This document shows positions 1 to 8,258 of a stretch of 64,000 nt of DNA, piece by piece. The translations under genes were made by a program, and so were the position numbers. Location of the stretch: positions 1 through 64,000 of the forward strand of contig JAFYHV010000026.1 of the NCBI GenBank assembly GCA_017538995.1. Reading direction: 5' to 3'. Under the pieces are notes generated by a model. It did no database searches and was not told where the DNA came from. It saw nothing but the letters and a program-made list of their open reading frames with translations. Source of the DNA: Lachnospiraceae bacterium (GTDB taxonomy: Bacteria; Bacillota; Clostridia; Lachnospirales; Lachnospiraceae). Each line of letters opens with the position of its first letter. Within the stretch, counting starts at the first letter, position 1.

Positions 1-923
1 ACTATCTGACCGCCCTTCATGGTCTTAAACACATTCGGAAGTGTTACAAACATAAGACTCGGACCTGCATTTAACGCTTCCGAGTTACCGCCGCTGAATG
101 CAAATACCGCAGGAACAATAATCATACCTGCAAGAAATGCAACAGCAGTATCAAATATCTCTATCTGTCTTACAGAACCCTCGAGAGAGTCTTCTTTTCT
201 CATATATGAACCGTATGTAACCATAATGCCCATAGCAAGCGACATTGAATAGAAAAGCTGTCCCATGGCCGCTATAAGCGTCTTTAAAAACATCGAAATA
301 GTAAAGCCTTTGAAGTTTGGAAGAACATAGTATTTAAGTCCGTCCAGCGCGCCGGGAATCGTCATTGTATAAATGGCTATACCTATTATCAGTACAAGGA
401 GAATCGGCATCAGAATCTTGCTTATAAGTTCAATACCCTTCTGCACTCCGAGAACAACTACAAGCGCGGTAATAAGCGCAAATAATACAAAGAATAACGT
501 GGGCTGGAACCATGTGCCGATAAATCCGGTAAAGAAATCTCCTTCATCTGCGGCAGTTTTTCCAAATCCTGTAACAAAAACTGTCAGGTATTTAAGTACC
601 CATCCGCCGATTACGCAGTAATAAGGAGTTATGATAAAAGGAACTAAAGCTGCTATTACTCCGAGGAACGAGAATCTTTTATCAGCTTCTTTATATGCTC
701 CGATAACGGACTTTCCTGTTTTACGACCTAATGCGATTTCGGTAATCATCAGAGAGAAACCGAATGTCACTGCCAATATTATGTAAACTAAAAGAAATAT
801 TCCTCCTCCGTATTTTGCAGCCAGATAAGGGAATCTCCAGATATTTCCCAAACCTACCGCAGAACCTGCTGCCGCAAATATAAATCCAAGTTTACTTCCA
901 AAGCCTTCTTTTTTGTTTTCCAT
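1..923 (-). CDS. Neurotransmitter:sodium symporter (NSS/SNF) family transporter, C-terminus outside window
   Basis: Reading inward from the ATG at 921-923, the protein opens with a short hydrophilic stretch and then the family signature of NSS transmembrane helix 1 (AVGLGNIWRFPY), the region that binds sodium and substrate in LeuT-like carriers. At least seven further hydrophobic helices follow before the window edge cuts the gene, so roughly 307 residues are visible. NSS proteins import amino acids or related amines with sodium across the cytoplasmic membrane; the substrate cannot be told from this sequence. An AGGAAAG ribosome binding site lies seven bases before the start. The gene follows the ABC transporter by 40 bases on the same strand, so co-transcription is possible, but nothing else ties it functionally to that block. 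Confidence 0.93.
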   Translation of the reverse strand, partial: MENKKEGFGSKLGFIFAAAGSAVGLGNIWRFPYLAAKYGGGIFLLVYIILAVTFGFSLMITEIALGRKTGKSVIGAYKEADKRFSFLGVIAALVPFIITPYYCVIGGWVLKYLTVFVTGFGKTAADEGDFFTGFIGTWFQPTLFFVLFALITALVVVLGVQKGIELISKILMPILLVLIIGIAIYTMTIPGALDGLKYYVLPNFKGFTISMFLKTLIAAMGQLFYSMSLAMGIMVTYGSYMRKEDSLEGSVRQIEIFDTAVAFLAGMIIVPAVFAFSGGNSEALNAGPSLMFVTLPNVFKTMKGGQI

Positions 924-963
924 TTTATATCTTTCCTGTCAAATAATATTTTATGTAAACCAA

Positions 964-2742
964 TTAGAAATCTCTTATGAGCTTGTCAATTTCAATATCA
1001 TCAAGTACATTGAGTTTTTTGTCTTTTATTTCATAGACCCTGTTGCAGATAGTCAAAACCGTAGGTCTGTGTGTCGTAACTATACAGGTTCTCGGATATT
1101 CATCCTTCATAATGTTTTTAAGCAGTCTTCTCTCGGTCTTAACATCGAGAGCACTGGTTGCTTCGTCTAAAAGAAGTATCGGAGATTTTCTAATAATTGC
1201 TCTTGCAATCGAAAGTCTCTGTGCCTGGCCTTCTGAGAATCCGCCGCCACGTTCTTTTATCTCGCTGTTAATTCCCTCGGGAAGCTTTTCGACAAATTCC
1301 CATGCACATGCTATCTTTAATGCATCAATTATTTCCTCATCAGTAGCATCGGGTTTTACGCTTCGCATATTGTAGGCAATGGTACCTGAAAACAAAGTAT
1401 TTCCCTGAGGAACATATGAAAACATCTTTCTGGCAGAAGGATCAAGTTCCATATATTCGCTGCTTTCATTCTCTTCCATGCCGTTATAAATCGTAGCACT
1501 GCCTTCCTGTGTGAATATAAGCGATAAAAGAATTCGAAGCATTGTTGTCTTTCCTTCGCCCGAAGGACCGACAAGTGCAACTATCTCATGAGGATGTGCG
1601 TACATCGAAGCATTCTCAAAGACATTTACAACGCCTGATTTGTATTTATAGGTAACATCGGATATCTTAAGACTGATACCTTCGTTTTTGTATTTTTCCA
1701 TGAATGCTTTTGCAGCATCTTCATTGGAATAATCTTCTCTCGGCATTTCTACAATATCCATCAGACGCCCTGCCGATGTAGTCAGACTTATGATTGAAGG
1801 AACTATTGAAGTAAGGTTATTCATGGCTCCGGTAAGTGAACCCGAAAGGCCTAAGAACATGGTCATGGTACCGTATGTAATGGCACCGCTCCATACTCTG
1901 TAAATTCCCCATCCGTACGAGGAATACGAAACCAGCATTCCGACTGTGGAAAACAGAACCGAAGTCCAGATTGACATTCTCTGAAATTCCAGTTTCATGG
2001 AAATATAATCTTTCTGAAGAGACTTCAGATTTTCCACATATAGTTTTATTAAGTCGAATGCTTTTATGGTCTGAATGTTTGAAAACGCTTCCTGGTTAAA
2101 TCCCGACATCTTCGCGCTCATCATTGCGCTTCTCTCGTTATTTTTAACCATTCTTCTCATAAGTGTTCTCGAGAGAATAAAGCTCACGGGAAGTCCTAAA
2201 AACGCAAAGACCGCAAATGACGGATCGAAGTAAATAATCATGGCAAATGCCGAGATAAATCTGACAACATAAATCACGACATTCGGAAGGAAATTAAGTA
2301 CTCCCGCAGAAATATTGCTTGCATCAGAACTCCATCTTACAAGCAAATCTCCCGTATGATAAGAAGTTAAGGATTCCCAGTCGGTAACCAGAATTTTCGA
2401 AAAGATATCTGCCTTTATTTCGGCATCAACCTTCATGCTGATATATGAAGAAATATAATTTGTTATCTGAGTGAAAACCAGAGAAACAACATTGTATACA
2501 ACCATCATTACGAAATACTTGATGATTTCGCCTGTTTTATGACCTGTGATGATATCAACCATGTCTCTGGAAACAAGGCCGAGCAGTAATGAAACGCCTA
2601 CGCCTACCATGCCCAAAACGGTATAAAAAAGCATATGCCAGAAATAATGTTTGGCATATCCGTATATCCATTTAGTCTGAGCCCACATGGACTTCAGTCT
2701 TCCGGCCTTTATTCTTTCAATGTAAAACTTAATCTTGGACAT
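964..2742 (-). CDS. ABC transporter, fused permease and ATPase, exporter type
   Basis: This 592-residue half-transporter has six predicted membrane helices in residues 30-330 and a nucleotide-binding domain from about residue 358. The Walker A motif GPSGEGKT is at 392-399, the signature is a variant FSEGQAQRL at 502-510, and Walker B ILLLDEA is at 522-528. It would act as a homodimer in the cytoplasmic membrane. No C39 peptidase domain precedes the membrane part, so it cannot itself cleave a double-glycine leader. It lies just downstream of the small leader-bearing protein at 2869-3303, behind a terminator but with its own extended -10 promoter, which makes that protein its most plausible cargo. 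That pairing is inference; lipid or glycan export is the alternative. Confidence 0.9.
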   Translation of the reverse strand: MSKIKFYIERIKAGRLKSMWAQTKWIYGYAKHYFWHMLFYTVLGMVGVGVSLLLGLVSRDMVDIITGHKTGEIIKYFVMMVVYNVVSLVFTQITNYISSYISMKVDAEIKADIFSKILVTDWESLTSYHTGDLLVRWSSDASNISAGVLNFLPNVVIYVVRFISAFAMIIYFDPSFAVFAFLGLPVSFILSRTLMRRMVKNNERSAMMSAKMSGFNQEAFSNIQTIKAFDLIKLYVENLKSLQKDYISMKLEFQRMSIWTSVLFSTVGMLVSYSSYGWGIYRVWSGAITYGTMTMFLGLSGSLTGAMNNLTSIVPSIISLTTSAGRLMDIVEMPREDYSNEDAAKAFMEKYKNEGISLKISDVTYKYKSGVVNVFENASMYAHPHEIVALVGPSGEGKTTMLRILLSLIFTQEGSATIYNGMEENESSEYMELDPSARKMFSYVPQGNTLFSGTIAYNMRSVKPDATDEEIIDALKIACAWEFVEKLPEGINSEIKERGGGFSEGQAQRLSIARAIIRKSPILLLDEATSALDVKTERRLLKNIMKDEYPRTCIVTTHRPTVLTICNRVYEIKDKKLNVLDDIEIDKLIRDF

Positions 2743-2773
2743 TGTATTACCCTGTTTTTTTACACAACAATTT

Positions 2774-2782
2774 ATTATATCA
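2774..2782 (-). promoter_or_regulatory. Extended -10 promoter for the ABC exporter
   Basis: On the minus strand the sequence reads TGATATAAT, an extended -10 hexamer, about 32 bases upstream of the exporter start. No good -35 element sits 16-18 bases upstream. The sequence just upstream contains GGGACATTTTT, also found in the pelD leader. The position between a terminator and the exporter gene supports independent transcription. Confidence 0.55.
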
Positions 2783-2815
2783 CAAAAATGTCCCTAGGTG
2801 CTCTTCTTTTAATTT

Positions 2816-2841
2816 AAAAGACCCTGCCAAAAGACAGGGTC
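2816..2841 (-). terminator. Rho-independent terminator after the leader-bearing small protein gene
   Basis: On the minus strand, arms GACCCTG and CAGGGTC enclose an 8-base loop and are followed by TTTT and an AT-rich run. It lies 28 bases after the stop codon of the 144-residue protein and before the exporter promoter, so it closes a single-gene transcript. Confidence 0.8.
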
Positions 2842-2868
2842 CGTAAATGTATATTAGTAACTGAATAA

Positions 2869-3303
2869 TTACTTTAAACCATCGTGCTGGCCGCATGTGT
2901 GATTGCAGAAAGTTGATGTAACGCTGATAAGCTCAAGTCCGGGATCTGAGTAAATCTTAAGATCTGTAAGACCTGCATTATCTGATGCGTTGTGATGGTA
3001 TGAACCGTTGCCTACACCGAATGTAAGTGTAAGAACACTGGTTCCGCTGCCTTCAACCTTTTCACCCATACTGCTCATATAAGTAACGGGCTGGTTGAAT
3101 ACGATCTGTAAAGAACGTCCTGTACTGTGATGCTTGTCAGAAGCTTCATGTCTTCCGTCGATATGAACTACATAGTAGTCTCTTCCGACTGCAGGAGTCT
3201 GATTGATATAACCTGAGTAGGTATAGCAGTCACCGCTGCCGGCATAAACACCTTCAGCTAACTCTTCATTTGCAAGCACTACGGGTTTTTCGTAATTTTT
3301 CAT
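2869..3303 (-). CDS. Small secreted-type protein with RiPP-like leader (candidate exported product)
   Basis: The 144-residue product starts MKNYEKPVV and has a short leader containing NEELAEGVYAGSG, which resembles the leader regions of clostridial peptides and small proteins handled by dedicated exporters. I chose the ATG at 3301-3303 because GAAGGG sits nine bases upstream of it; the in-frame ATG at 3319-3321 would bury that site. There is no hydrophobic Sec signal. The body after the leader is rich in Gly, Ser, His and aromatic residues, with alternating hydrophobic stretches suggesting a beta fold (VLTLTFGVG, LQIVFNQPV). It has one Cys just after the leader and a CNHTC pair near the C-terminus. 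It is a single-gene unit with a consensus promoter and a terminator, so it is probably strongly expressed. PqqD-like, nucleotidyltransferase and Stealth genes lie upstream and an exporter downstream. I recognise no named family; function unknown. Confidence 0.75.
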   Translation of the reverse strand: MKNYEKPVVLANEELAEGVYAGSGDCYTYSGYINQTPAVGRDYYVVHIDGRHEASDKHHSTGRSLQIVFNQPVTYMSSMGEKVEGSGTSVLTLTFGVGNGSYHHNASDNAGLTDLKIYSDPGLELISVTSTFCNHTCGQHDGLK

Positions 3304-3360
3304 TTTTTGAATTCCCTTCATTTTTTATAAATTTTTTATTTTTTTCTAACCATCGTGTCC

Positions 3361-3390
3361 ATTATAATCCAATGATGGACAAACCGTCAA
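3361..3390 (-). promoter_or_regulatory. Strong sigma-A-type promoter for the leader-bearing protein
   Basis: On the minus strand TTGACG and a perfect TATAAT are separated by 18 bases. The predicted transcript start leaves an AT-rich leader of about 50 bases before the ATG at 3303. It lies in the gap after the Stealth gene, so the small protein need not depend on the long upstream operon. Confidence 0.8.
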
Positions 3391-3419
3391 TCATATTATT
3401 TCTAGTTCATACAATTTTA

Positions 3420-4439
3420 TTACTTGTTCATCCTTTCAAATGGACTGTTTTGTGACAAAGATGAGTCAAGCGCATCATTAATTTCATTTACTGCTTTTTC
3501 GAAATCAACTTCTTTGCATGTATCGTTAATACATATCAGTTTTTTCTTTTTACCTTTTATGCAGGATATAAGTTTTCTGTTGTCGTTTCCGATTTCGAAA
3601 TATGCAAAATTCTTGTGGAGATTGGAAGGAACAAAATTGCCCTTTTGCTTTTCCCACTCTCTGAAAAGATACTGCGAAACATCATCTTTTGATCTTATAT
3701 GATTGTTTGCAGTGGCATACAAAACTTCACGTTCTTTTTCCCATACCTCTTCAAATGTACTCTTTAAAAAGGGTGAGGGTCCGTGTACGGTATAAAAGGA
3801 AGTATAAAGCGGAAATGCATTCTCTAGTATGTTGTAAACAAAATATTTTACGGGATATCCGACATGATAATATTTTGATCTGTTTCTCTTTATGCTTTCC
3901 TCTTTATCAAAATGCCTGGATATTACAATCGAATTATTCAAAAAGATATTCGACATAACGGGGTTGTTCGGATTTGCAACAACAGGCTGAAGTGCAAGCA
4001 TATCCTTGGGTTTGTTTCCCACAAAGAAATCGCTCTCTTCCACATCTTTCAGTATCAGCATATCGTCATTAAAATAGATAAATCTGTCAGAAAGATCCGG
4101 TATTTTATGAAGATACATTTCTATGGCATTGCTGTTAAAAGTGGGAAGTGTTTCTGCAGGCATAAAATCCGCATGCTTAACAACATTCAGTTTTTCGCAT
4201 TCGGTATTAAGCCAGTCGGGTAAATGACCTTCTGTCAGCAAATGGACTTTTCTGACCCAGGGTGCATAAAGATTAATGCCGCGAAGCAGATATTTAAGCG
4301 AACCCGAATCCCTGTAGCGTTCATCTCTTAAATCAGTGTCGGGCTTTTTTAAATACTCATTCTTACGCTTCTGCCAGTCTGAATCGCTTCCGTTTACCCA
4401 TGTAATTACAATATCTATGGTTTTGTCGTTTACGTTCAT
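3420..4439 (-). CDS. Stealth-family sugar-1-phosphate transferase
   Basis: The 339-residue protein carries the conserved Stealth blocks in order: DIVITWVNGSD (residues 9-19), a second block with RDSGSLKYLLRGI (43-55), the FNSNAIEMYLHKIP...YFNDDMLI region (101-129) with the paired acidic residues N-D-D at 124-126, and HGPSPFLKS (219-227). Known members, such as capsule hexose-phosphate transferases and the eukaryotic GlcNAc-1-phosphotransferase GNPTAB, move a sugar-1-phosphate from a nucleotide sugar to a hydroxyl and create a phosphodiester. No membrane helix is evident, so it should act in the cytoplasm. It begins two bases after the nucleotidyltransferase stop and is the last gene of the long operon. 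Acceptor unknown: the secreted small protein, a peptide or the glycan are all possible. Confidence 0.88.
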   Translation of the reverse strand: MNVNDKTIDIVITWVNGSDSDWQKRKNEYLKKPDTDLRDERYRDSGSLKYLLRGINLYAPWVRKVHLLTEGHLPDWLNTECEKLNVVKHADFMPAETLPTFNSNAIEMYLHKIPDLSDRFIYFNDDMLILKDVEESDFFVGNKPKDMLALQPVVANPNNPVMSNIFLNNSIVISRHFDKEESIKRNRSKYYHVGYPVKYFVYNILENAFPLYTSFYTVHGPSPFLKSTFEEVWEKEREVLYATANNHIRSKDDVSQYLFREWEKQKGNFVPSNLHKNFAYFEIGNDNRKLISCIKGKKKKLICINDTCKEVDFEKAVNEINDALDSSLSQNSPFERMNK

Positions 4440-4441
4440 AT

Positions 4442-5647
4442 TTATCTCTCAAATATTTCTAGTTCCCTGGCCATCTTACTTCTTTCACCCGCATTCTTAA
4501 AAATTTCTGCGGCTGTTGTTTTTCTGACTTTTTTATTGTTTATCAGAAATCTCACAAGAGTTATAACCCATAGCACGGGTATAATAATAAAAACTTTTGA
4601 GGCTTTCGGAAAAGATAATTTCATCTGATGATGAAACTCCTTAAAATACCCCCAGAGCCCGTTTCCGCTTACCACCGCCATACGGTTGACATCGTTTCTT
4701 CCGAACTCTTCGGCTTTTAAAACATCCTCAAGAAAAGCATCACACTTTTCAATCTCACACAGTTCGTGAGGAACTTTATCTTTATCAATTCCGAGATAAT
4801 AAACACAGACCGAAAGGATTACTTTTGAAAAGCCGGTAAGAAGGCAGTCATTTATGAGGTAAAGATATGTTTCTTTTTCTTTGTCATTTAAACCGTTTTC
4901 AAAAAGCGCCGCCATATCGCAGAGAAGCTTTATACCGAAGCCTGCTCTCATAAAATGCTGAAGTGCGTGAAGTAAAAGCGTAAAAGCAAATGCACCTCTC
5001 TGTAAAACAGGAAAATCACTGCCCCAGATATTTACGTTTCCCGCATAATCTTTTATGCTTTCTTCAAACAGGGCAATTCTTTCGTTTGCACGCTTGTCCG
5101 AAAAGGGCTCTGTAATCATTGTATGAAGCTCTATTTTGATTCCGTCTCTGCTTACGAGAACGGTCTGATGATTTTCTTTCTGGTCTTCTTCAAAGAATAA
5201 AAAGCCTGCGTTTTTCATTACTTCTACGGCTTCTTTTTCTTTGCTTTTTTCTAAAAGATACAGATCCACATCACCAGATTTGCGGTAAAGCATTTCAGGA
5301 TATTCCCTTGCGGCTGCAATGCCTTTTAAAACTACCGTATCTATTCCGTTTTCTTTTAAAAGTCCGCAGACATATTTTGTAAGAAATATAAGTCTGTAGC
5401 TTTGAATAACGGTCTGTTTTGTGGTATAAGTCAGTTCTTTTAAATATGTTTCGTTTACTTTTTCTTTTAGGGCACTTTGCGTAAAAGCATCAAAAATAAA
5501 AGGTGCGACCACATGTCCCTTGGCTGTTTTTATGGTCTTTTCGATATCTTCCGAAGTGTAATCGTCAAAAGAAACTGAGTCTCTTTTTTCGGGATATAAA
5601 AACCATTTTATTGAATTGTACAATAATTCATCAGACGATCTTTTCAT
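4442..5647 (-). CDS. Nucleotidyltransferase-fold family protein (NTP_transf_5 type)
   Basis: The 401-residue protein has the hallmark of the uncharacterised nucleotidyltransferase family seen in lasso-peptide and HPr-rel-A clusters: a VVLKGIAAAREYP helix followed by RKSGDVDLYL, whose D-x-D acids should bind metal. A helical region follows, with one hydrophobic segment near the C-terminus (IIIPVLWVITLVRFLI) that could be membrane-associated. The start overlaps the PqqD-like gene by 17 bases, so the two are translationally linked. In pseudomycoidin-type lasso clusters a member of this family was reported to add hexoses to a phosphorylated peptide, which makes peptide decoration a reasonable hypothesis here. 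The actual substrate cannot be read from the sequence. Confidence 0.82.
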   Translation of the reverse strand: MKRSSDELLYNSIKWFLYPEKRDSVSFDDYTSEDIEKTIKTAKGHVVAPFIFDAFTQSALKEKVNETYLKELTYTTKQTVIQSYRLIFLTKYVCGLLKENGIDTVVLKGIAAAREYPEMLYRKSGDVDLYLLEKSKEKEAVEVMKNAGFLFFEEDQKENHQTVLVSRDGIKIELHTMITEPFSDKRANERIALFEESIKDYAGNVNIWGSDFPVLQRGAFAFTLLLHALQHFMRAGFGIKLLCDMAALFENGLNDKEKETYLYLINDCLLTGFSKVILSVCVYYLGIDKDKVPHELCEIEKCDAFLEDVLKAEEFGRNDVNRMAVVSGNGLWGYFKEFHHQMKLSFPKASKVFIIIPVLWVITLVRFLINNKKVRKTTAAEIFKNAGERSKMARELEIFER

Positions 5648-5891
5648 TCAAAACGTTCAGGAAATCATTCACATCTTTTAAAACTTCATCATATTCCGCT
5701 TCGTACTCTTCAGACAGAATTTTTGCAATCTCATCACTGCTCTTTCCGTCTTTTAAATACTTACATACATATGCGCCGAATTCATTTATTTCCAAAGGCT
5801 TTTCAAACACATCTCCGCGCTGGGAAACATTAACAAGGAAATGCGTTCCCGCAACATCATGTATTTCATAATTCTTGAGTTTATTATTCAT
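5631..5891 (-). CDS. PqqD-family peptide-binding protein
   Basis: The 86-residue product fits the PqqD fold: N-terminal beta strands, a LEINEFGAYVCKYLKDGKS segment corresponding to the usual 'N..g..i..ll.dG.t' motif, then helices ending in DVNDFLNVLNEK. PqqD-like domains bind the leader of ribosomally made precursors and deliver it to a modifying enzyme. No radical SAM enzyme, lasso cyclase or transglutaminase-like protease is nearby. It is fused in expression to the nucleotidyltransferase by gene overlap. The natural candidate ligand is the leader-bearing protein encoded at 2869-3303; this is inference. RBS AGAGG precedes the ATG. Confidence 0.8.
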   Translation of the reverse strand: MNNKLKNYEIHDVAGTHFLVNVSQRGDVFEKPLEINEFGAYVCKYLKDGKSSDEIAKILSEEYEAEYDEVLKDVNDFLNVLNEKIV

Positions 5892-5906
5892 AAAAAACCT
5901 CTTTGG

Positions 5907-8258
5907 TTACTGCACGGTAAATGACAAGTCAAAGTTGTTTCTCGGATTCTGCTTGAAATAATAGCATACAAAATCATCATCTTCGTAATATGTATGCAGT
6001 TCTCCGGGAAAAGCAGCGTTAAACTGCTGACACCAGTCATACAGTTTTGATTCTATAATCGTTCTTAAACCTACCAGCTTGTATGAATCGTAATTAAACA
6101 TGAATCCGTAATCATTTTTAGCATATTCTTCTTTTATTTCGCCTGCAAGAATATAAGGCTCTCTGCTGACATTCGGAACTGCATCTTCAAGATACTCCGT
6201 ATACTTTTCGAGAGCAAGCCATTTAGGACCTGTAGCGAAATGATACTGGTGATACTGAATCGGTTTCTTTTCAACAAAGATAAATACATATTCGGTCGGC
6301 AGGGAATATGGTTCACCGCTTTTTGCAACATCAAGGAAACTTACAATTTCCTCGTGATATCCGTACTGAATGATCTGATAGATTTCTTCTGTCGGAGATA
6401 TGATTGTGAAATTGTTCTTATCCATATCCTCGGTAATCGATATTGCACATTTAACGGCGGAATCGTATCTTTCAAGCCAGCTGAAAAGATATCCGTGATA
6501 GTTGCCTGTAACCACAGTAAGTAGAGTCTCGGCAAATAATACTCCCGCAGCAGTCAAAGAGACCGCAAGCTTCGGAAGTTCTGCCAGAGGAAATGACATT
6601 AAAAGATCAAGAGGTATAAACAGTACTCCCAGTGCAAGAAGCTGTGTAATAGCGCAGAGACGTCCTGTTTCAAATATTTCGGGGAATCCGAGCGAATGGA
6701 AATTGTTTAACAAAATAAACATAATTCCGATAAGAACAATCGCCAGATATCCGTCATACCTGCCTGTATCAGTTTCGTCATCGTTTTTCTTCTTTATAAT
6801 CGCGAATACCTTCATCGCAATCCAGACGGCTATGCCTATTAATTCAAAAACAAGAATTAAGGCAGCACGTCCCTTACCGAACATAAATACATATGTCTGG
6901 TTATATACATATGCAATTTTGCTTTGTTTTTTCTTTGCACGGTCCATGCTTTTTAAAGCATCGTCGCTGCTCTTTTTAAACGGTGCCAGAATACCTGCTG
7001 CAGTAGCAGTATTGGCGGTATCGTCTAATTTTATGAGCTCTGCCATCTTCTCTTCGATGATAAATTCTCTTTCATAGGACATCAGCGAATTCTTCATGTA
7101 ATCAAGAGCCCATTTTAGTGAACCCTGGAATTTCTTGCCGCCTGCAAACGATATAATCATCGGCAAAGCAGCTATAAAAAGTCCCAGCGCAACCGCAATT
7201 GCGATTTTTGCAAAACTCTTGTCTTTTATGAATTTTGTTACAAAAGCAATCGCTATCATAAGGCATAAGAAAAATGCCATTATAGTAACGTAAAAATGTA
7301 TTGATATACTTCCCGCAATGGAAAGCATAAAGATTAAAAGATTTTCATTGTAGATTTTCCTGAAAGACTTATGTTTGATATCTTTTAAGTATCTTACAAG
7401 GAATGCTCCGCATAAGAAAAACATCGGGAAACCGAATTCCTGCGGAACGGACCATGCAAGTCTGGACATACCAACAACCGGATATGCGCCTTTGACGTCA
7501 AGGATTAAGAACAAAGCCGTAACAAGAATGGGTGTATATCTCCACTTGAAAATTTCTTTAAAAAGAAGGTACGCGGAAACAATAATAATTGCTATGTTAA
7601 TTCCTGCAAGGAATAAAAGAATCGAATAAATTCTTATGCCAAACAGCGCATATATTAAATATATTACGCCGTGGAAAGCTTCGGGATAAATACCTGAAGA
7701 ATAAACTTCTCCGTTAACAAGACCGTATATCCATGAATTGTGAACATACATATCGAGGGCGCCGTAGGAATAACTCTGGAATGCATTCCATGAGAAATAA
7801 AGCATTGCATACATCACGGAAACTATGAGGACGATATATTCAAAAATATGTCCCTCGAAATTCTTCGCGATATTTTTGCCGGTAAACTTCGCTCTTCTAA
7901 GGAAAGACGCAAAGGTTTTTTTGATAAAAGTTTTTCTTCCCATGGTTCCGGAAGATACATTCTTTATCGCATCTATCTTTTTCTTACTTAAGGTTAAATT
8001 TCTGAATAAAAAGAATAAAAAGACGCCGTAGAATAAAACTCTTACCACCCATACATTCAGGACATGTGCAAGACCCAAGAATACTACTGCGGTATTAATT
8101 ATGTTAACCATTACCACTACGCAGAATCCAAACTTGAAAGTCCTGCTTTTACTCTTAAGAAAGCCTCTGAATACTACCAGCGGCCATACAAAAAACACAA
8201 GGCCGAATGCTATGAGCACTTTGAAATATTCAATTATCCAGTATAACAATTCATTCAT
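5907..8258 (-). CDS. Large polytopic membrane protein, possible GT-C-type glycosyltransferase
   Basis: About 783 residues with a dozen or more hydrophobic helices spread over the first 570 residues and a soluble C-terminal part of about 200. The first extracytoplasmic loop includes LDMYVHNSWIYGLVNGE, an acidic/aromatic loop of the sort seen in GT-C enzymes that use polyprenyl-phosphate sugars, but I cannot assign a defined family. The Dpm1-like GT2 and DUF2304 genes in the same operon fit such a role, because GT2 enzymes of that kind make polyprenyl-phosphate sugars. I place the start at the ATG at 8256-8258, with AGG about eight bases upstream, which overlaps the preceding gene's stop. A TTG one codon earlier is also possible. 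Confidence 0.7.
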   Translation of the reverse strand: MNELLYWIIEYFKVLIAFGLVFFVWPLVVFRGFLKSKSRTFKFGFCVVVMVNIINTAVVFLGLAHVLNVWVVRVLFYGVFLFFLFRNLTLSKKKIDAIKNVSSGTMGRKTFIKKTFASFLRRAKFTGKNIAKNFEGHIFEYIVLIVSVMYAMLYFSWNAFQSYSYGALDMYVHNSWIYGLVNGEVYSSGIYPEAFHGVIYLIYALFGIRIYSILLFLAGINIAIIIVSAYLLFKEIFKWRYTPILVTALFLILDVKGAYPVVGMSRLAWSVPQEFGFPMFFLCGAFLVRYLKDIKHKSFRKIYNENLLIFMLSIAGSISIHFYVTIMAFFLCLMIAIAFVTKFIKDKSFAKIAIAVALGLFIAALPMIISFAGGKKFQGSLKWALDYMKNSLMSYEREFIIEEKMAELIKLDDTANTATAAGILAPFKKSSDDALKSMDRAKKKQSKIAYVYNQTYVFMFGKGRAALILVFELIGIAVWIAMKVFAIIKKKNDDETDTGRYDGYLAIVLIGIMFILLNNFHSLGFPEIFETGRLCAITQLLALGVLFIPLDLLMSFPLAELPKLAVSLTAAGVLFAETLLTVVTGNYHGYLFSWLERYDSAVKCAISITEDMDKNNFTIISPTEEIYQIIQYGYHEEIVSFLDVAKSGEPYSLPTEYVFIFVEKKPIQYHQYHFATGPKWLALEKYTEYLEDAVPNVSREPYILAGEIKEEYAKNDYGFMFNYDSYKLVGLRTIIESKLYDWCQQFNAAFPGELHTYYEDDDFVCYYFKQNPRNNFDLSFTVQ

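Noticed and set aside
964..2742. Exporter as a C39 peptidase-containing bacteriocin transporter
   Set aside because: There is no N-terminal Cys-His peptidase domain; the protein starts close to its first membrane helix.
3304..3321. Upstream in-frame ATG (3319-3321) as start of the leader-bearing protein
   Set aside because: It would overlap the only good ribosome site (GAAGGG), which is correctly spaced for the ATG at 3301-3303.
5631..5891. PqqD-like protein as part of a pyrroloquinoline quinone pathway
   Set aside because: No PqqA, B, C or E genes are present and the organism type does not make PQQ; the neighbours fit peptide or glycan modification.
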